In this document: positions 52,434 to 61,735 of the stretch, piece by piece
Position numbering within the stretch: the first letter of the stretch is position 1
How the letters are laid out: every line of letters begins with the position of its first letter
Made by a program: the position numbers and the translations under genes
Notes under the pieces: generated by a model
What the model was told of the DNA's origin: nothing
Seen by the model: only the letters and a program-made list of their open reading frames with translations
Databases searched by the model: none
Assembly: GCF_024359545.1 (NCBI RefSeq)
Contig: NZ_JAKQZG010000015.1
Span: 1 to 64,000, forward strand
Direction: 5' to 3'
DNA: 64,000 nt
DNA from: Jiella marina
GTDB lineage: Bacteria > Pseudomonadota > Alphaproteobacteria > Rhizobiales > Rhizobiaceae

Positions 52434-52532
52434 ATGTTGATGGATTATGGAAGAGCCGAAGATACCGTTCTGGCAGGCGCGATTGCGTTCTGGCTGCTAG
52501 TCATCGCGGGAGCGTTGTTGTTTTCCGCCTAG
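52434..52532 (+). CDS. Small single-span membrane protein (32 residues), unknown
   Basis: A 32-codon frame with a strong GGGAGG site ending four bases before the ATG encodes a peptide with a charged start (MDYGRAED) and one hydrophobic helix (LAGAIAFWLLVIAGALLF) ending FSA. The combination of a strong ribosome site and a clean transmembrane segment makes it likely to be a real small membrane protein. It lies between gph and a DUF2934 gene with no other gene in the gap. The function is unknown. Confidence 0.55.
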   Translation: MLMDYGRAEDTVLAGAIAFWLLVIAGALLFSA

Positions 52533-52752
52533 TCTCCAGATAGCGCGTGACGCTTCGGAAAGTCTTGCTGCGGCAAACGAGGCACGCCGGCGGTCCGAAG
52601 AAAATAACTGAACTTGAGAAATATTTCGGCCTGACTGGCTGCTCCGATTTTTGTTGCATTTCGATGCAACCTTTTAAACACAAAGCCATTTCCGCTTTGC
52701 AGCCGGCTTCGCCCGAAGCAGAAGGCTGTGGTTTCGAAGGGAGGTTTTGGGC

Positions 52753-53115
52753 ATGCCGAGGATCGACGAGGCGGCGGAGATCCGTGCACTGGCTTATCAG
52801 ATCTGGGAGCGGGAAGGGCGACCGAGTGGTCGCGAGCACGAGCATTGGGCGGAAGCAAACCGCATCTATGCGGAATTGCATCCGCAGGCCGAAGATCGCG
52901 CTGAGGCCCCTGTTCTGATGCGGGATCCCGGTTCCGCGGAGCGATCGGAAGTCGAGAGGCTCCGGGCGGCCCTGTGGACCCCTGAACCCTTTGCAGCCGA
53001 ATTCGAAAGCCGGGAATCGTCTTCTCGGAGTGAGCCTTGGCGGCGGGCACGGCCCGTTCCCGCACCGAGCGGTGGCTCGGCCCCGCTTTCCAGCGCCTGG
53101 CGGAACCGCGCCTGA
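52753..53115 (+). CDS. DUF2934 domain protein
   Basis: This 120-residue protein has the DUF2934 signature at its start: IRALAYQIWEREGRPSGREHEHWAEANRI, a short helical motif common in rhizobia. The C-terminal half is arginine/proline-rich and probably unstructured. A GGGAGG lies before the ATG at 52753; an earlier TTG would add two residues. The function is not known. Confidence 0.75.
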   Translation: MPRIDEAAEIRALAYQIWEREGRPSGREHEHWAEANRIYAELHPQAEDRAEAPVLMRDPGSAERSEVERLRAALWTPEPFAAEFESRESSSRSEPWRRARPVPAPSGGSAPLSSAWRNRA

Positions 53116-53155
53116 GCGCTCGCTGGCTTCGGCGCGGTGCCGTGTGCGATGCGCG

Positions 53156-53974
53156 TCAGCCGCGCTGGCTGTCCTTCTTCTTCAGCGCCGACCACGTATC
53201 TTGCTGTGAAAGCATTTGCTTGAGATAGGCGACATTGGCTTCGGCGGCGTCGGGTGAGAGCTCCGCTGAGGCGATCTGCTTGGCTTCGTCGAAGCGTCCC
53301 TGCAGGCCGACGACCAAGGCGAGATTCTGTCGGACGCGGCTGTCGCTTCCAGGCTGCGTGACAGCAGCACGCAAAGACGATTCCGCCGAGGCGAGATCAT
53401 TGGTCAAAATGTATGACATGCCGAGATTCGACAGCACCGTCGGCTCGTTCGGCTTGATGTCCAGCGCTTTTCTGTAAAGCACGCGAGCCTTGTCCGAATG
53501 GCCCATCTGATCGAGGATCGCACCTTCGGCCGAGAAGAGCCGCCAGTCGGGCTGATCCGGCGTCTGGGCGCGGCGGATCGTCTCGAGCGCCTTGGGCAGA
53601 TTGCCGGCTGCCGCCAGCGCCTTGCCATAGGCCGAGAGGACGTCACGGTCCTTCGGATGGGCGATCGCCACCTGCTGCATCACCGCGAGCGACTGATCGT
53701 TGCGCCCCGCCATCTGCAGGACCGCTGCGTAGGAGAGGCCGACGCCCTTGTCCTTCGGGGTCCGCTCATAGGCCGCGCCATAGGACCGCACGACGCCTTG
53801 CAATTCATTGGTCGACATCGAGGCGACGGACCGACCCGAGTCCGCCCGATTGATCGAGCCGGTCGTCTCGTTGGAGACCGATGCACAGCCCTGCAGCCCC
53901 ATGAATCCGATCGCCGCGGCGGCAAGAAGAGTCCGCTTCAGGCGCGGCATGGAACGTGCGTCGCAAGCGGCCAT
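53156..53974 (-). CDS. TPR-repeat lipoprotein, TadD-like
   Basis: This 272-residue protein has a lipoprotein signal peptide with lipobox LQGC near residue 29 (AAAIGFMGLQGCAS) and a body of TPR units (DKGVGLSYAAVLQMAGRNDQSLAVMQQ, VLSAYGKALAAAGNLPKALETIRRAQ, ARVLYRKALDIKPNEPTVLSNLGMSY, VRQNLALVVGLQGRFDEAKQIA). TadD proteins are TPR lipoproteins of the Flp pilus machine; there is no other tad gene here, so this is either an orphan TadD or another TPR lipoprotein. The ATG at 53974 has GGAGGA 10 bases upstream. Confidence 0.8.
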   Translation of the reverse strand: MAACDARSMPRLKRTLLAAAAIGFMGLQGCASVSNETTGSINRADSGRSVASMSTNELQGVVRSYGAAYERTPKDKGVGLSYAAVLQMAGRNDQSLAVMQQVAIAHPKDRDVLSAYGKALAAAGNLPKALETIRRAQTPDQPDWRLFSAEGAILDQMGHSDKARVLYRKALDIKPNEPTVLSNLGMSYILTNDLASAESSLRAAVTQPGSDSRVRQNLALVVGLQGRFDEAKQIASAELSPDAAEANVAYLKQMLSQQDTWSALKKKDSQRG

Positions 53975-54162
53975 GGGTCCATTCCTCCAATTCAAGTCTC
54001 AAGGCGCGGCCGCGTCGGGCCGATTTCTCGGAGGAAAGTATTTTGTTAACCCTAACGACCGGTTAATACGCCCTCTTTGATCGGGCTCTACGCGGTCGTG
54101 GCGCGCCAGGCATGGCGCCATTCTCCTATCGTCGCCCGATCCGGTTGAAGGAACACGCAGCA

Positions 54163-55584
54163 ATGCCCATCACGCTTTCGTCCGAGTCCAGCGCATCGGC
54201 CCGTCCGGTCCGACCCGTCTTTTCCGGTGCACTCGATCACTTGTCCGAGGCCGAGCAGCACTGGGCGAAGACGATGCGGTTTTCGGGCGATGCGAGCTCG
54301 GTGCTGATTGTCCCGGGCGAGGTCGGTGCACCGGCTTCGGCCTTGCTCGGGCTCGGCAAGAAGCCGGAAGGCAAGGTCGCAGCCAAGCGTCTGCCGCTTC
54401 TGTTCGGCGCCCTTGCCAACAATCTGCCGGCAGGCGATTGGGCTCTCGCATCGCAGGATGGAGTGGACGAGGCGGGCGACCCGACGCTCGGGGCCCTGGC
54501 GACTCTCCTCGGCGGCTATCGCTTCACGCGCTACAAGGGCGCGAAGTCAGCCGAAACCGGGGGCGAGACCAGCTATTGCGCCGGCGAAGGCGCGGATATC
54601 GCCGAAGCCGAGCGGATCGCCGCTGGCTGTTTCCTCGCCCGCGATCTGATCAACACACCTGCCAACGATCTCGGCCCTGCCGAACTGGAAGCAGAGGCCC
54701 GCAAACTCGCCGGCGAATTCGGTGCCGAGTTCAAGGTCACCCGCGGTGACGATTTGATCGCGTCGAACTTCCCCATGATCCATGCCGTCGGGCGTGCCAG
54801 CGCCAGCGCGCCGCGGCTGATCGACTTTTCCTGGGGACGCGCCGACGCACCCAAGGTCACGCTGGTCGGCAAGGGGGTCATCTTCGACACTGGTGGCCTG
54901 GACCTCAAGCCTTCCTCGGCGATGCTCCTGATGAAGAAGGATATGGGCGGTTCGGCCAATGTCCTCGGCCTGGCCCGCATTATCATGGCGAGCAAGCTGG
55001 ATGTCCGGCTGCGCGTTCTCGTGCCGGCGGTCGAGAACGCCGTATCCGGCTCGGCCTTTCGGCCGGGGGACGTGCTGCCCAGCCGCAAGGGCAAGACGGT
55101 CGAGATCGGCAATACCGACGCCGAGGGGCGTCTGGTGCTCGCCGACGCCCTGACGCTCGCCGACGAGGAGGAGCCGGAACTCCTGATCGACATGGCGACC
55201 CTGACCGGGGCAGCGCGGGTGGCGCTCGGACCCGACGTTCCGCCCTTCTACACGGCCGACGACGCCTTCGCCGAGGCGCTTGCCGAAGCCTCGATCGACG
55301 TGGCGGACCCGGTCTGGCAGCTGCCGCTGTGGCAGCCCTATGCCGACGGGCTTTCATCCAAGATCGCCGATACCAACAACGTCACCAGCGACGGTTTCGC
55401 CGGCTCGATCACCGCCGCGCTGTTCCTCCAGGGTTTCGTGGAACAGGCCCGGATCTGGGCGCACTTCGACATTTATGGCTGGCGTCCGAAGGCCTCCACG
55501 ATCGGCCCCGTCGGCGGGGAAGCGCAAGCGATCCGAGCGATTTATGCCGTGCTGAAGCGCCGCTATCCGGCGGCTGGGGCATGA
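54163..55584 (+). CDS. M17 leucyl aminopeptidase family protein
   Basis: This 473-residue metallopeptidase of family M17 releases N-terminal residues. It has the metal-binding LVGKGVIFDTGGLDLKPSSAMLLMKKDMGGSANVLGLA stretch and the NTDAEGRLVLADALTLA signature with its catalytic residues. The N-terminal non-catalytic domain is divergent. The ATG at 54163 is used as it lies at the first residues with family character; an in-frame start at 54112 is less likely. It is followed 15 bases later by an NlpC/P60 gene, a common pair in alphaproteobacteria. Confidence 0.93.
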   Translation: MPITLSSESSASARPVRPVFSGALDHLSEAEQHWAKTMRFSGDASSVLIVPGEVGAPASALLGLGKKPEGKVAAKRLPLLFGALANNLPAGDWALASQDGVDEAGDPTLGALATLLGGYRFTRYKGAKSAETGGETSYCAGEGADIAEAERIAAGCFLARDLINTPANDLGPAELEAEARKLAGEFGAEFKVTRGDDLIASNFPMIHAVGRASASAPRLIDFSWGRADAPKVTLVGKGVIFDTGGLDLKPSSAMLLMKKDMGGSANVLGLARIIMASKLDVRLRVLVPAVENAVSGSAFRPGDVLPSRKGKTVEIGNTDAEGRLVLADALTLADEEEPELLIDMATLTGAARVALGPDVPPFYTADDAFAEALAEASIDVADPVWQLPLWQPYADGLSSKIADTNNVTSDGFAGSITAALFLQGFVEQARIWAHFDIYGWRPKASTIGPVGGEAQAIRAIYAVLKRRYPAAGA

Positions 55585-55599
55585 AGGAAGAAGGGAGAC

Positions 55600-56478
55600 A
55601 TGCCGACCATGGATGACGCCCTCGATCCGCGTCTCAATGCCTATCGGGACGACCTCGCTGATATCCGGCTGAAAGGCCGGGTGGAGGCCGAGCGCTTCGT
55701 CGAAGGCGAGTTCGCGCGGGTCACGTCGCCTCTGGCACCCGTGCGGCGGCGGCCGTTGCCGGAGGAATCCCTCGACACTGAACTGCTCAAGGGCGAGCGG
55801 GTGCGCGTGTTCGATGACAGTGGCGATGGCTGGGCTTGGGTGCAGTCCGAAGCGGATGGCTATGTGGGCTATCTGCCGGTGGCGTGTCTCGGCCCGGACA
55901 CCGCGCCGCCGCCGACCGCACGCGTGATCGCGCCGCGCACGCTGGTGTTTCCGCAGCCGGACATCAAGCGTCCGCCGGTGGGCTCGCTCACGATGGGAGC
56001 GCTGGTGGCGATCGTCGGCGAGGCGAGTGATCACAACGCCGAATACGCCGAACTCGACTCGGGTGGCTTCGTCGTGCGCCAGCACCTCGCGCCCCTCGAA
56101 GCAACGATGCCGGACTTCGTCGCGGCGGCCGAACCGTTTCTCGGCGTTCCCTATCTCTGGGGCGGCAAGAGCGCGCTCGGCATCGACTGTTCGGGCCTCG
56201 TCCAACTCGGTCTCTGGATGGCAGGACAGCAGGCGCCGCGCGATACCGACATGCAGGAGCGCGCGCTCGGCACGCGGCTCGCCGGCATCGAGGCCCTGCG
56301 CCGCGGCGATCTGGTGTTCTGGAAAGGCCATGTGGGCATTATGCAGGACGGACAGACGCTTCTGCACGCCAATGCCCATCACATGATGACGGCGAGCGAG
56401 CCGCTGGAAGTTGCGGTCGAGCGGATGGAAAAGAAGGGCGTCGCCGTCACCAGCATCAGGCGGCTCGATTTCGGATAA
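55600..56478 (+). CDS. SH3-like and NlpC/P60 cell-wall hydrolase
   Basis: This 292-residue cysteine peptidase has bacterial SH3-like domains (about residues 40-165, with VRVFDDSGDGWAWVQSEADGYVGYLP) and an NlpC/P60 domain (about 175-290) with the nucleophile in IDCSGLVQLGLWMAGQQAPRDTD, the histidine in FWKGHVGIM and the second histidine in TLLHANAHH. NlpC enzymes cut gamma-D-glutamyl bonds of peptidoglycan peptides. No signal peptide is visible, so it may act on recycled muropeptides in the cytoplasm with the M17 aminopeptidase upstream. Confidence 0.92.
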   Translation: MPTMDDALDPRLNAYRDDLADIRLKGRVEAERFVEGEFARVTSPLAPVRRRPLPEESLDTELLKGERVRVFDDSGDGWAWVQSEADGYVGYLPVACLGPDTAPPPTARVIAPRTLVFPQPDIKRPPVGSLTMGALVAIVGEASDHNAEYAELDSGGFVVRQHLAPLEATMPDFVAAAEPFLGVPYLWGGKSALGIDCSGLVQLGLWMAGQQAPRDTDMQERALGTRLAGIEALRRGDLVFWKGHVGIMQDGQTLLHANAHHMMTASEPLEVAVERMEKKGVAVTSIRRLDFG

Positions 56479-56525
56479 GGCGTGCCGTAGACAGAGCACG
56501 CACAGAATACCAAGGGCGGGGACGG

Positions 56526-58196
56526 ATGAGTGAGCGTGCGAACGGGCCGCGGACCGGCGGGCAGATCCTGGTCGACCAGTTGCTGGTCCAAGGCGCGGAC
56601 ACCGCCTTCTGCGTCCCTGGCGAGAGCTATCTCGCCGTGCTGGATGCGCTCCACGACGTCGGCGACCGCATCCGGCTGATCAATGCCCGGCACGAGGCGG
56701 GTGCTGCCAACATGGCGGAGGCCTATGGCAAGCTGACGGGAAGGCCTGGACTCTGCTTCGTCACGCGCGGTCCCGGCGCCTGCCATGCGGCTGTCGGCGT
56801 CCACACGGCGTTTCAGGATTCGACGCCGATGATCCTCTTCGTCGGTCAGGTCGGTCGCGATGTCCGCGATCGCGAGGCGTTTCAGGAAGTCGACTATCGC
56901 GCCATGTTCGGCCCACTCGCTAAATGGGTCGCCGAAATCGACAGCGTCGAGCGCATCCCGGAATATCTGGCCCGCGCCTATCGGACCGCCATGTCCGGCC
57001 GGCCGGGGCCGGTGGTTCTCTCGCTGCCGGAAGACATGCTGACAGAAAGCGCCGATGGGCCGGATGCGCCGGCGGTCGAGGCGGTCGAAGCAGCCGCTGC
57101 ACCGGGGGATCTCGTTCGCATCCGCGCCATTCTGGCCGAGGCGAAGCGCCCGATGATGATCGTCGGCGGCAGCGGCTGGAGCGACGAGGCGGCGCGCGAC
57201 ATCACCGCCTTCGCCGAGGCGAACGGCCTCCCCGCAGCCTGTTCGTTTCGCCGCCAGGATGTCGTCTCGTCCCGAAGCGAATGCTTCATCGGCGCGTTCG
57301 GCACGTCGGTCTCGCCGAGCCTCGTGCGGCGCATGGCGGAGGTGGACGTGCTTCTCGTCATTGGAGCGCGGCTCGGCGACATGACGACGAAGGCCTACAC
57401 CACGATCCATGCGCCGACCCCGGCCGCGCGGGTGATTCACGTCCATCCGTCACCTGACGAAATCGGCCGAGTCTATCAGCCTGAACTCGGCCTTTGCACG
57501 ACGCCACGCCGGATTGCCGCCGTTCTGGCCGACGCCCGCTGGTTCGAACCGGCGCAATGGGCGAATTGGCGCGGATCACTGCGCGAAGAATTTCTCGCCG
57601 ACAGGGTGCCGGAGGGCGAAGCCGGCCCGCTCGATCTCGGGGCGGCCTTCGCCGAACTCCGCGAACGTCTGCCCGACGACGCGATCATCACCCTCGACGC
57701 CGGCAATCACACCGGCTGGCCGCAGCGCTATCTCGATTTCGGCCGCCCGGGCCGCCAGCTCGGATCGACGGCCGGAGCGATGGGCTATGCGGTTCCCGCC
57801 GCCGTTGCCGCCGCCCTGCGCCATCCCGGTCAGACGGTGATCGGCTGCGTCGGCGATGGCGGTTTCCAGATGAGCGGCATGGAACTGGCGACCGCCACCC
57901 AATACGGCGCAAAGCCAATCATCGTCGTCTTCAATAACGGCACCTACGGCACGATCCGCATGCATCAGGAGCGCGAATATCCCGAGCGCGTGGTCGGCAC
58001 GGATCTCATCAATCCCGACTTTTGCGGGCTTGCCGCGGCCATGGGTTGCCATGCGGAACGGGTGACGACGACGGAGGAATTTCTCCCCGCTTTCGAGCGC
58101 GCCAGCGCCTCGGGAAGAGCGGTCTTGATCGAACTTGCGACCGACCCCGAGCGGATTTCCACACGCGGAACCATTGCCAAGCTTCGCAATCGGTAA
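56526..58196 (+). CDS. Thiamine-diphosphate enzyme, acetolactate synthase-like
   Basis: This 556-residue ThDP-dependent enzyme has the three-domain layout of the acetolactate synthase, glyoxylate carboligase and benzoylformate decarboxylase group. The cofactor-activating glutamate is E57 in LINARHEAGAANMAEAYG; the ThDP-binding motif is in VIGCVGDGGFQMSGMELATATQYGAKPIIVVFNNGTYG. The central domain (about 190-340) would bind FAD or be a relic. It is followed 45 bases later by an SDR gene, suggesting a two-step carbonyl pathway, but the substrate cannot be read. It is not the ilvB catalytic subunit by context, since no ilvH follows. Confidence 0.87.
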   Translation: MSERANGPRTGGQILVDQLLVQGADTAFCVPGESYLAVLDALHDVGDRIRLINARHEAGAANMAEAYGKLTGRPGLCFVTRGPGACHAAVGVHTAFQDSTPMILFVGQVGRDVRDREAFQEVDYRAMFGPLAKWVAEIDSVERIPEYLARAYRTAMSGRPGPVVLSLPEDMLTESADGPDAPAVEAVEAAAAPGDLVRIRAILAEAKRPMMIVGGSGWSDEAARDITAFAEANGLPAACSFRRQDVVSSRSECFIGAFGTSVSPSLVRRMAEVDVLLVIGARLGDMTTKAYTTIHAPTPAARVIHVHPSPDEIGRVYQPELGLCTTPRRIAAVLADARWFEPAQWANWRGSLREEFLADRVPEGEAGPLDLGAAFAELRERLPDDAIITLDAGNHTGWPQRYLDFGRPGRQLGSTAGAMGYAVPAAVAAALRHPGQTVIGCVGDGGFQMSGMELATATQYGAKPIIVVFNNGTYGTIRMHQEREYPERVVGTDLINPDFCGLAAAMGCHAERVTTTEEFLPAFERASASGRAVLIELATDPERISTRGTIAKLRNR

Positions 58197-58241
58197 GGCG
58201 GGCGCTACAACGCTTCGACAATCAACAGGGAGGGAAAGAAC

Positions 58242-58988
58242 ATGGCCGAGAAAATCGCCGTGGTGACCGGCGGCGGCACCGGTGTCGGCAAGGCGATGAC
58301 GAAAGCCTTGGTGGAGATCGGCTTCACCGTCGTCATCAGCGGCCGCAGGCAGGAGGTGCTGGAGGCTGCCGCGCAGGAGATCGACCCTGCGGCCGTTCAT
58401 CCCGTCCCGGCGGACGTGGCAGACCGCGCATCCGTTGCGGCACTCTTCAAGGCCGTGGAGGACAAGTTCTCCCGCCTCGATCTTCTGGTCAACAATGCGG
58501 GCATCTTCCCGCCGTCAGTCCCGCTGGAGGAACTGTCGGAGGCCGACTGGAACGCCTCGGTCGGCGTCAACCTGTCAGGGGCGTTCTACTGCACGCAGGA
58601 GGCCTTCCGCATCATGAAGGCGCAGACGCCGCAGGGCGGACGCATCATCAACAACGGATCGATCTCGGCGACGACGCCGCGGCCGAATTCGGCGCCCTAC
58701 ACGGCGACGAAACATGCGATCACCGGACTGACAAAGTCATCTTCGCTCGACGGCCGTCGCTTCGACATCGCCGTCGGGCAGATCGATATCGGCAATGCCG
58801 CCAGCGAGATGACCGGTAAGATGGGCCATGGCGTGCCCCAGGCCGACGGTTCGATGGCGCCGGAACCGACCATCGATGCCGCCCATATCGGCCGGGCGGT
58901 GGCCTATATGGCAAGCCTGCCGCTGGACGCGAACGTCTTCACCATGACCGTTATGGCGAATCAGATGCCTTTCGTCGGGCGCGGCTGA
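58242..58988 (+). CDS. Short-chain dehydrogenase/reductase
   Basis: This 248-residue SDR has the cofactor loop [15 protein letters not shown], the NNAG motif ([13 protein letters not shown]), the catalytic serine in [18 protein letters not shown] and the YTATK pair. The absence of an acidic residue after strand 2 (VVISGRRQE, with arginines) suggests NADP preference. It probably acts after the ThDP enzyme, reducing or oxidising a hydroxyketone or aldehyde. A GGGAGGG lies upstream of the ATG. Confidence 0.92.
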   Translation: MAEKIAVVTGGGTGVGKAMTKALVEIGFTVVISGRRQEVLEAAAQEIDPAAVHPVPADVADRASVAALFKAVEDKFSRLDLLVNNAGIFPPSVPLEELSEADWNASVGVNLSGAFYCTQEAFRIMKAQTPQGGRIINNGSISATTPRPNSAPYTATKHAITGLTKSSSLDGRRFDIAVGQIDIGNAASEMTGKMGHGVPQADGSMAPEPTIDAAHIGRAVAYMASLPLDANVFTMTVMANQMPFVGRG

Positions 58989-59006
58989 CATCCCTGGAAG
59001 AATCCG

Positions 59007-59039
59007 CAGCGCCGTTCCTCAATGTCGGGAGCGGCGCTG
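59007..59039. terminator. Terminator-like hairpin between SDR and cheW genes
   Basis: CAGCGCCG at 59007-59014 pairs with CGGCGCTG at 59032-59039 around a 17-base loop. It lies between two convergent genes and could stop transcription from either side. No U-run is evident. Confidence 0.5.
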
Positions 59040-59045
59040 CCGGAA

Positions 59046-59534
59046 TCACGCGGCAAAGTCGCTGCGGGCCGATTCCGGGAACATGCGCTCCAGATTGAGG
59101 AAGCAGATCATGTCGCCCTGATGGGCGATGATGCCCTCGACATAGCTCTTGTCGAAGCCGGAGGTCATTTCGGGAACCGGCTGGACGAGGGAGCTGTCCA
59201 AGGTCAGTATATCGGAGACGCGGTCCACCATCAGGCCGAAGATCGCACCGCCGAGTTCGGCGACGACGATCGCGCTGCGTTCGGTGGGCTCCGACCAGCC
59301 GAGACCGAGCTTGCGCGCGGTGTTGATGACCGGGATGACGGCGCCGCGGAGGTTCATCATGCCCATCACTTCCGGCGAGGCGTGGGGGAGGGGCGTCGAT
59401 TTCGCCCATCCGCGGATTTCGCGGATCGAAATGGTGCGAACGCAGAATTGCTGTTCGCCGAGAAAGAAGGCAATGATCTCGATGGGATCGTTCGTCGCCT
59501 GAGCCTGAGCTGTGCCGCTGTCTAGTGGTGTCAT
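59046..59534 (-). CDS. CheW-like chemotaxis coupling protein
   Basis: This 162-residue protein has the CheW fold signature: EIIAFFLGEQQFCVRTISIREIRGW, the MMNLRGAVIPVINTARKLGLG strand pair, and IFGLMVDRVSDILTL. CheW links chemoreceptors to the CheA kinase. The ATG at 59534 overlaps the chemoreceptor stop (TAATG), so it is co-translated with the receptor upstream. No cheA, cheR or cheB is in the window. Confidence 0.95.
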   Translation of the reverse strand: MTPLDSGTAQAQATNDPIEIIAFFLGEQQFCVRTISIREIRGWAKSTPLPHASPEVMGMMNLRGAVIPVINTARKLGLGWSEPTERSAIVVAELGGAIFGLMVDRVSDILTLDSSLVQPVPEMTSGFDKSYVEGIIAHQGDMICFLNLERMFPESARSDFAA

Positions 59535-61402
59535 TAGAATTCTTCCCAATCCGGGCTGGTGGATGCGGAGTTTGACGGTTCTGCCATGCTCTTGGCTGAG
59601 AAGGCCGACTGGACGTCGCTCATCAAGGCGCGGGCAGGAGAATGTGTAGTGCCTCTGCCTTTTGCTTGGCTTGAGGCGGCAACGAGACGGGGCTTGGACT
59701 GATTGGCCGGCTTTCTCGCCCGATCGTTGTTGGCAGCGCTTGCGGCGCCCGTGCCCGAATGGCGGAACTGGCGCAGCAGTTCGTCGAGCTCCTGCGTCTC
59801 GCGAGCGAGATTGTGGCAGGCGGCTGTCGACTCCTCGACCATGGTGGCGTTCTGCTGCGTGCCCTCGTCGATCGATCCGACCGCCTTGCTGATCTCGGCA
59901 AGGCCCATGGCCTGATTGCGCGCGCCCTCGACGATGGCGCGAACATTCTGGTCGATCTCCTGGACCTCGGCGACGATCGTCTGAAGGGCCTCGCCGGTCT
60001 CGCTGACCAGCGACACGCCGTTCTTGACCTGCTCGGAAGACGCCGTGATCAGCGACTTGATCTCCTTGGCCGCATGGGCAGAGCGTTGGGCGAGTTCCCG
60101 GACTTCCTGCGCGACCACGGCAAAGCCCTTGCCCGCCTCGCCGGCTCGCGCGGCCTCGACGCCGGCATTGAGCGCGAGAAGATTCGTCTGGAAGGCGATC
60201 TCGTCGATGACGCCGATGATGCTGACGATCTGGTTGGAAGACTGTTCGATCGCGCTCATTGCCGTGACAGCGCTGCGCATCACGGTGCCGGATTTCTCGG
60301 CCCCGGCTTTGGTCTTCGTGACGAGGGCGCCCGCCTGCTCGGCGCTTGCGGTCGAGGTGGCGACGGTGCCGGACAGTTCCTCGATCGCTGCGGCGGTTTC
60401 TTCCACCGAGGCCGCCTGCTGCTCCGTCCGGCGCGCCAGATCGTCGGACGCCACCCGGATTTCCTCGCTGGCCGCGCTGATCGTCGAAGCTGTGGTGTTC
60501 ACCTGCGAGAGAACGTTCTCGAGCTTGTCCAGCGAGTGGTTGAAGTCGACCCGCAACTGATCGAGCGAGGGGGCGAACTGCTTCTCGATGCGTTGTGTCA
60601 AATCGCCATTGGCAAGCCGGGTCAGGCCTGCACCAATCGCACTGACGGCTTCCACCCGGTCGGAGACGTCGCTCGCGAACTTCACGACCTTCAGGACCTT
60701 GCCGTTCATGTCGCGAATGGGATTGTAGGAGGCCTGCATGTGGATCACGCGTCCGCCCTTGGCGATGCGCTTGAATTCCTCGGTGAAGTACTCGCCTCGC
60801 GCCATCCTCTGCCAGAAATCCTGATATTCCCGGCTCTGCGCGTATTCCGGCTCGACGAGGCAGGAATGATGCTTGCCGACGAGCTCGTCGCTCGAATAGC
60901 CAAGCAGCTTCAGGGCGTTTTCATTGGCGGCGAGAATCTCTCCCGAAGGCGAAAATTCGAGCATGGCCTGGCCGCGCGAGATCGCATCGAGCTTGGCGTC
61001 GATCTCCGTGAATTTCAGCTTGTCCCAGGTGATGTCGCAGGCAAGCTTGGCGATCTTGTAGACCTTTCCGCGCCTGTCCAGGATCGGGTAGTACCAGGCC
61101 TGCAGCCAGACGTCGTCACCGGCCTTGTTGCGGCGCTTGAGTTCGCCCCACTGGAACTCCCCGGCCACGAGCTTCTTCCAGAAATCACGATATTCCGCGC
61201 TGGCGGCGTAGTCCCGGTCCTGCATCGCGGCGTGGGTGAGCGAGGAAATCGTCTTCGGGTCATAATCGAAATAGTCGAAGAACATCTGGTTCGCCTTCAG
61301 GGCGCGCCCCTCGAGGTCGAATTCCACGATGATCAGCGTCTTGCCGACAGCTTCGAGAATGTTCTGCGCGTCCGATCCGATGCTGTTACCGATGAATTTC
61401 AT
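59534..61402 (-). CDS. Soluble methyl-accepting chemotaxis protein with two PAS domains
   Basis: This 622-residue chemoreceptor has no transmembrane segment and no periplasmic domain. Two PAS domains (about residues 10-130 and 135-255, each ending in a [13 protein letters not shown]- or [13 protein letters not shown]-type strand) precede a HAMP-like segment and the MCP signalling helix pair (with the hairpin [45 protein letters not shown]). It therefore senses a cytoplasmic cue, perhaps redox or ligand binding in the PAS pockets. The tail ends in the pentapeptide DWEEF, the CheR/CheB tether. ATG at 61402 is preferred over 61417. Confidence 0.95.
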   Translation of the reverse strand: MKFIGNSIGSDAQNILEAVGKTLIIVEFDLEGRALKANQMFFDYFDYDPKTISSLTHAAMQDRDYAASAEYRDFWKKLVAGEFQWGELKRRNKAGDDVWLQAWYYPILDRRGKVYKIAKLACDITWDKLKFTEIDAKLDAISRGQAMLEFSPSGEILAANENALKLLGYSSDELVGKHHSCLVEPEYAQSREYQDFWQRMARGEYFTEEFKRIAKGGRVIHMQASYNPIRDMNGKVLKVVKFASDVSDRVEAVSAIGAGLTRLANGDLTQRIEKQFAPSLDQLRVDFNHSLDKLENVLSQVNTTASTISAASEEIRVASDDLARRTEQQAASVEETAAAIEELSGTVATSTASAEQAGALVTKTKAGAEKSGTVMRSAVTAMSAIEQSSNQIVSIIGVIDEIAFQTNLLALNAGVEAARAGEAGKGFAVVAQEVRELAQRSAHAAKEIKSLITASSEQVKNGVSLVSETGEALQTIVAEVQEIDQNVRAIVEGARNQAMGLAEISKAVGSIDEGTQQNATMVEESTAACHNLARETQELDELLRQFRHSGTGAASAANNDRARKPANQSKPRLVAASSQAKGRGTTHSPARALMSDVQSAFSAKSMAEPSNSASTSPDWEEF

Positions 61403-61735
61403 GCTGCTCACCCGCATGTTGAAGAAGATCGTTGCAGACGGGAACGCACCACAGCGTCCTGTCGCAGATTTTTGCTTTCAGATCGGCCTCACCCGTGGGG
61501 CTTGGGCACAGTTTCCACTTCTGAACCAAGACGATCGCATGGCCCTATTAATAATCGGTAGAAGTTGGATAAACCTTGCGATTGGATGCCGTTTTCTTCA
61601 CCAGAACGCATGCTCTGTGAGCAAACGGCGAGCGGAACCTTGACGTCAGGCAGTGGCCATCGCTTTCGCCATGGTTTCGATGCATAAGAGCGAATTCGCG
61701 GTTGCCATCGCACCGCTCAGGGACTCAACCGTGAC
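61403..61735. other. Divergent intergenic region before the GNAT-C39 gene
   Basis: About 330 bases separate the divergent chemoreceptor and GNAT-C39 genes. Part of the middle (around 61530-61590) is more AT-rich than the flanks, which may reflect promoters. No tRNA, clear hairpin or supported gene is seen; several short frames lack ribosome sites or domains. Confidence 0.5.

Noticed and set aside
59759-61561. A 600-residue plus-strand frame opposite the chemoreceptor
   Set aside because: It mirrors the chemoreceptor helices and has no start signal or known domain.
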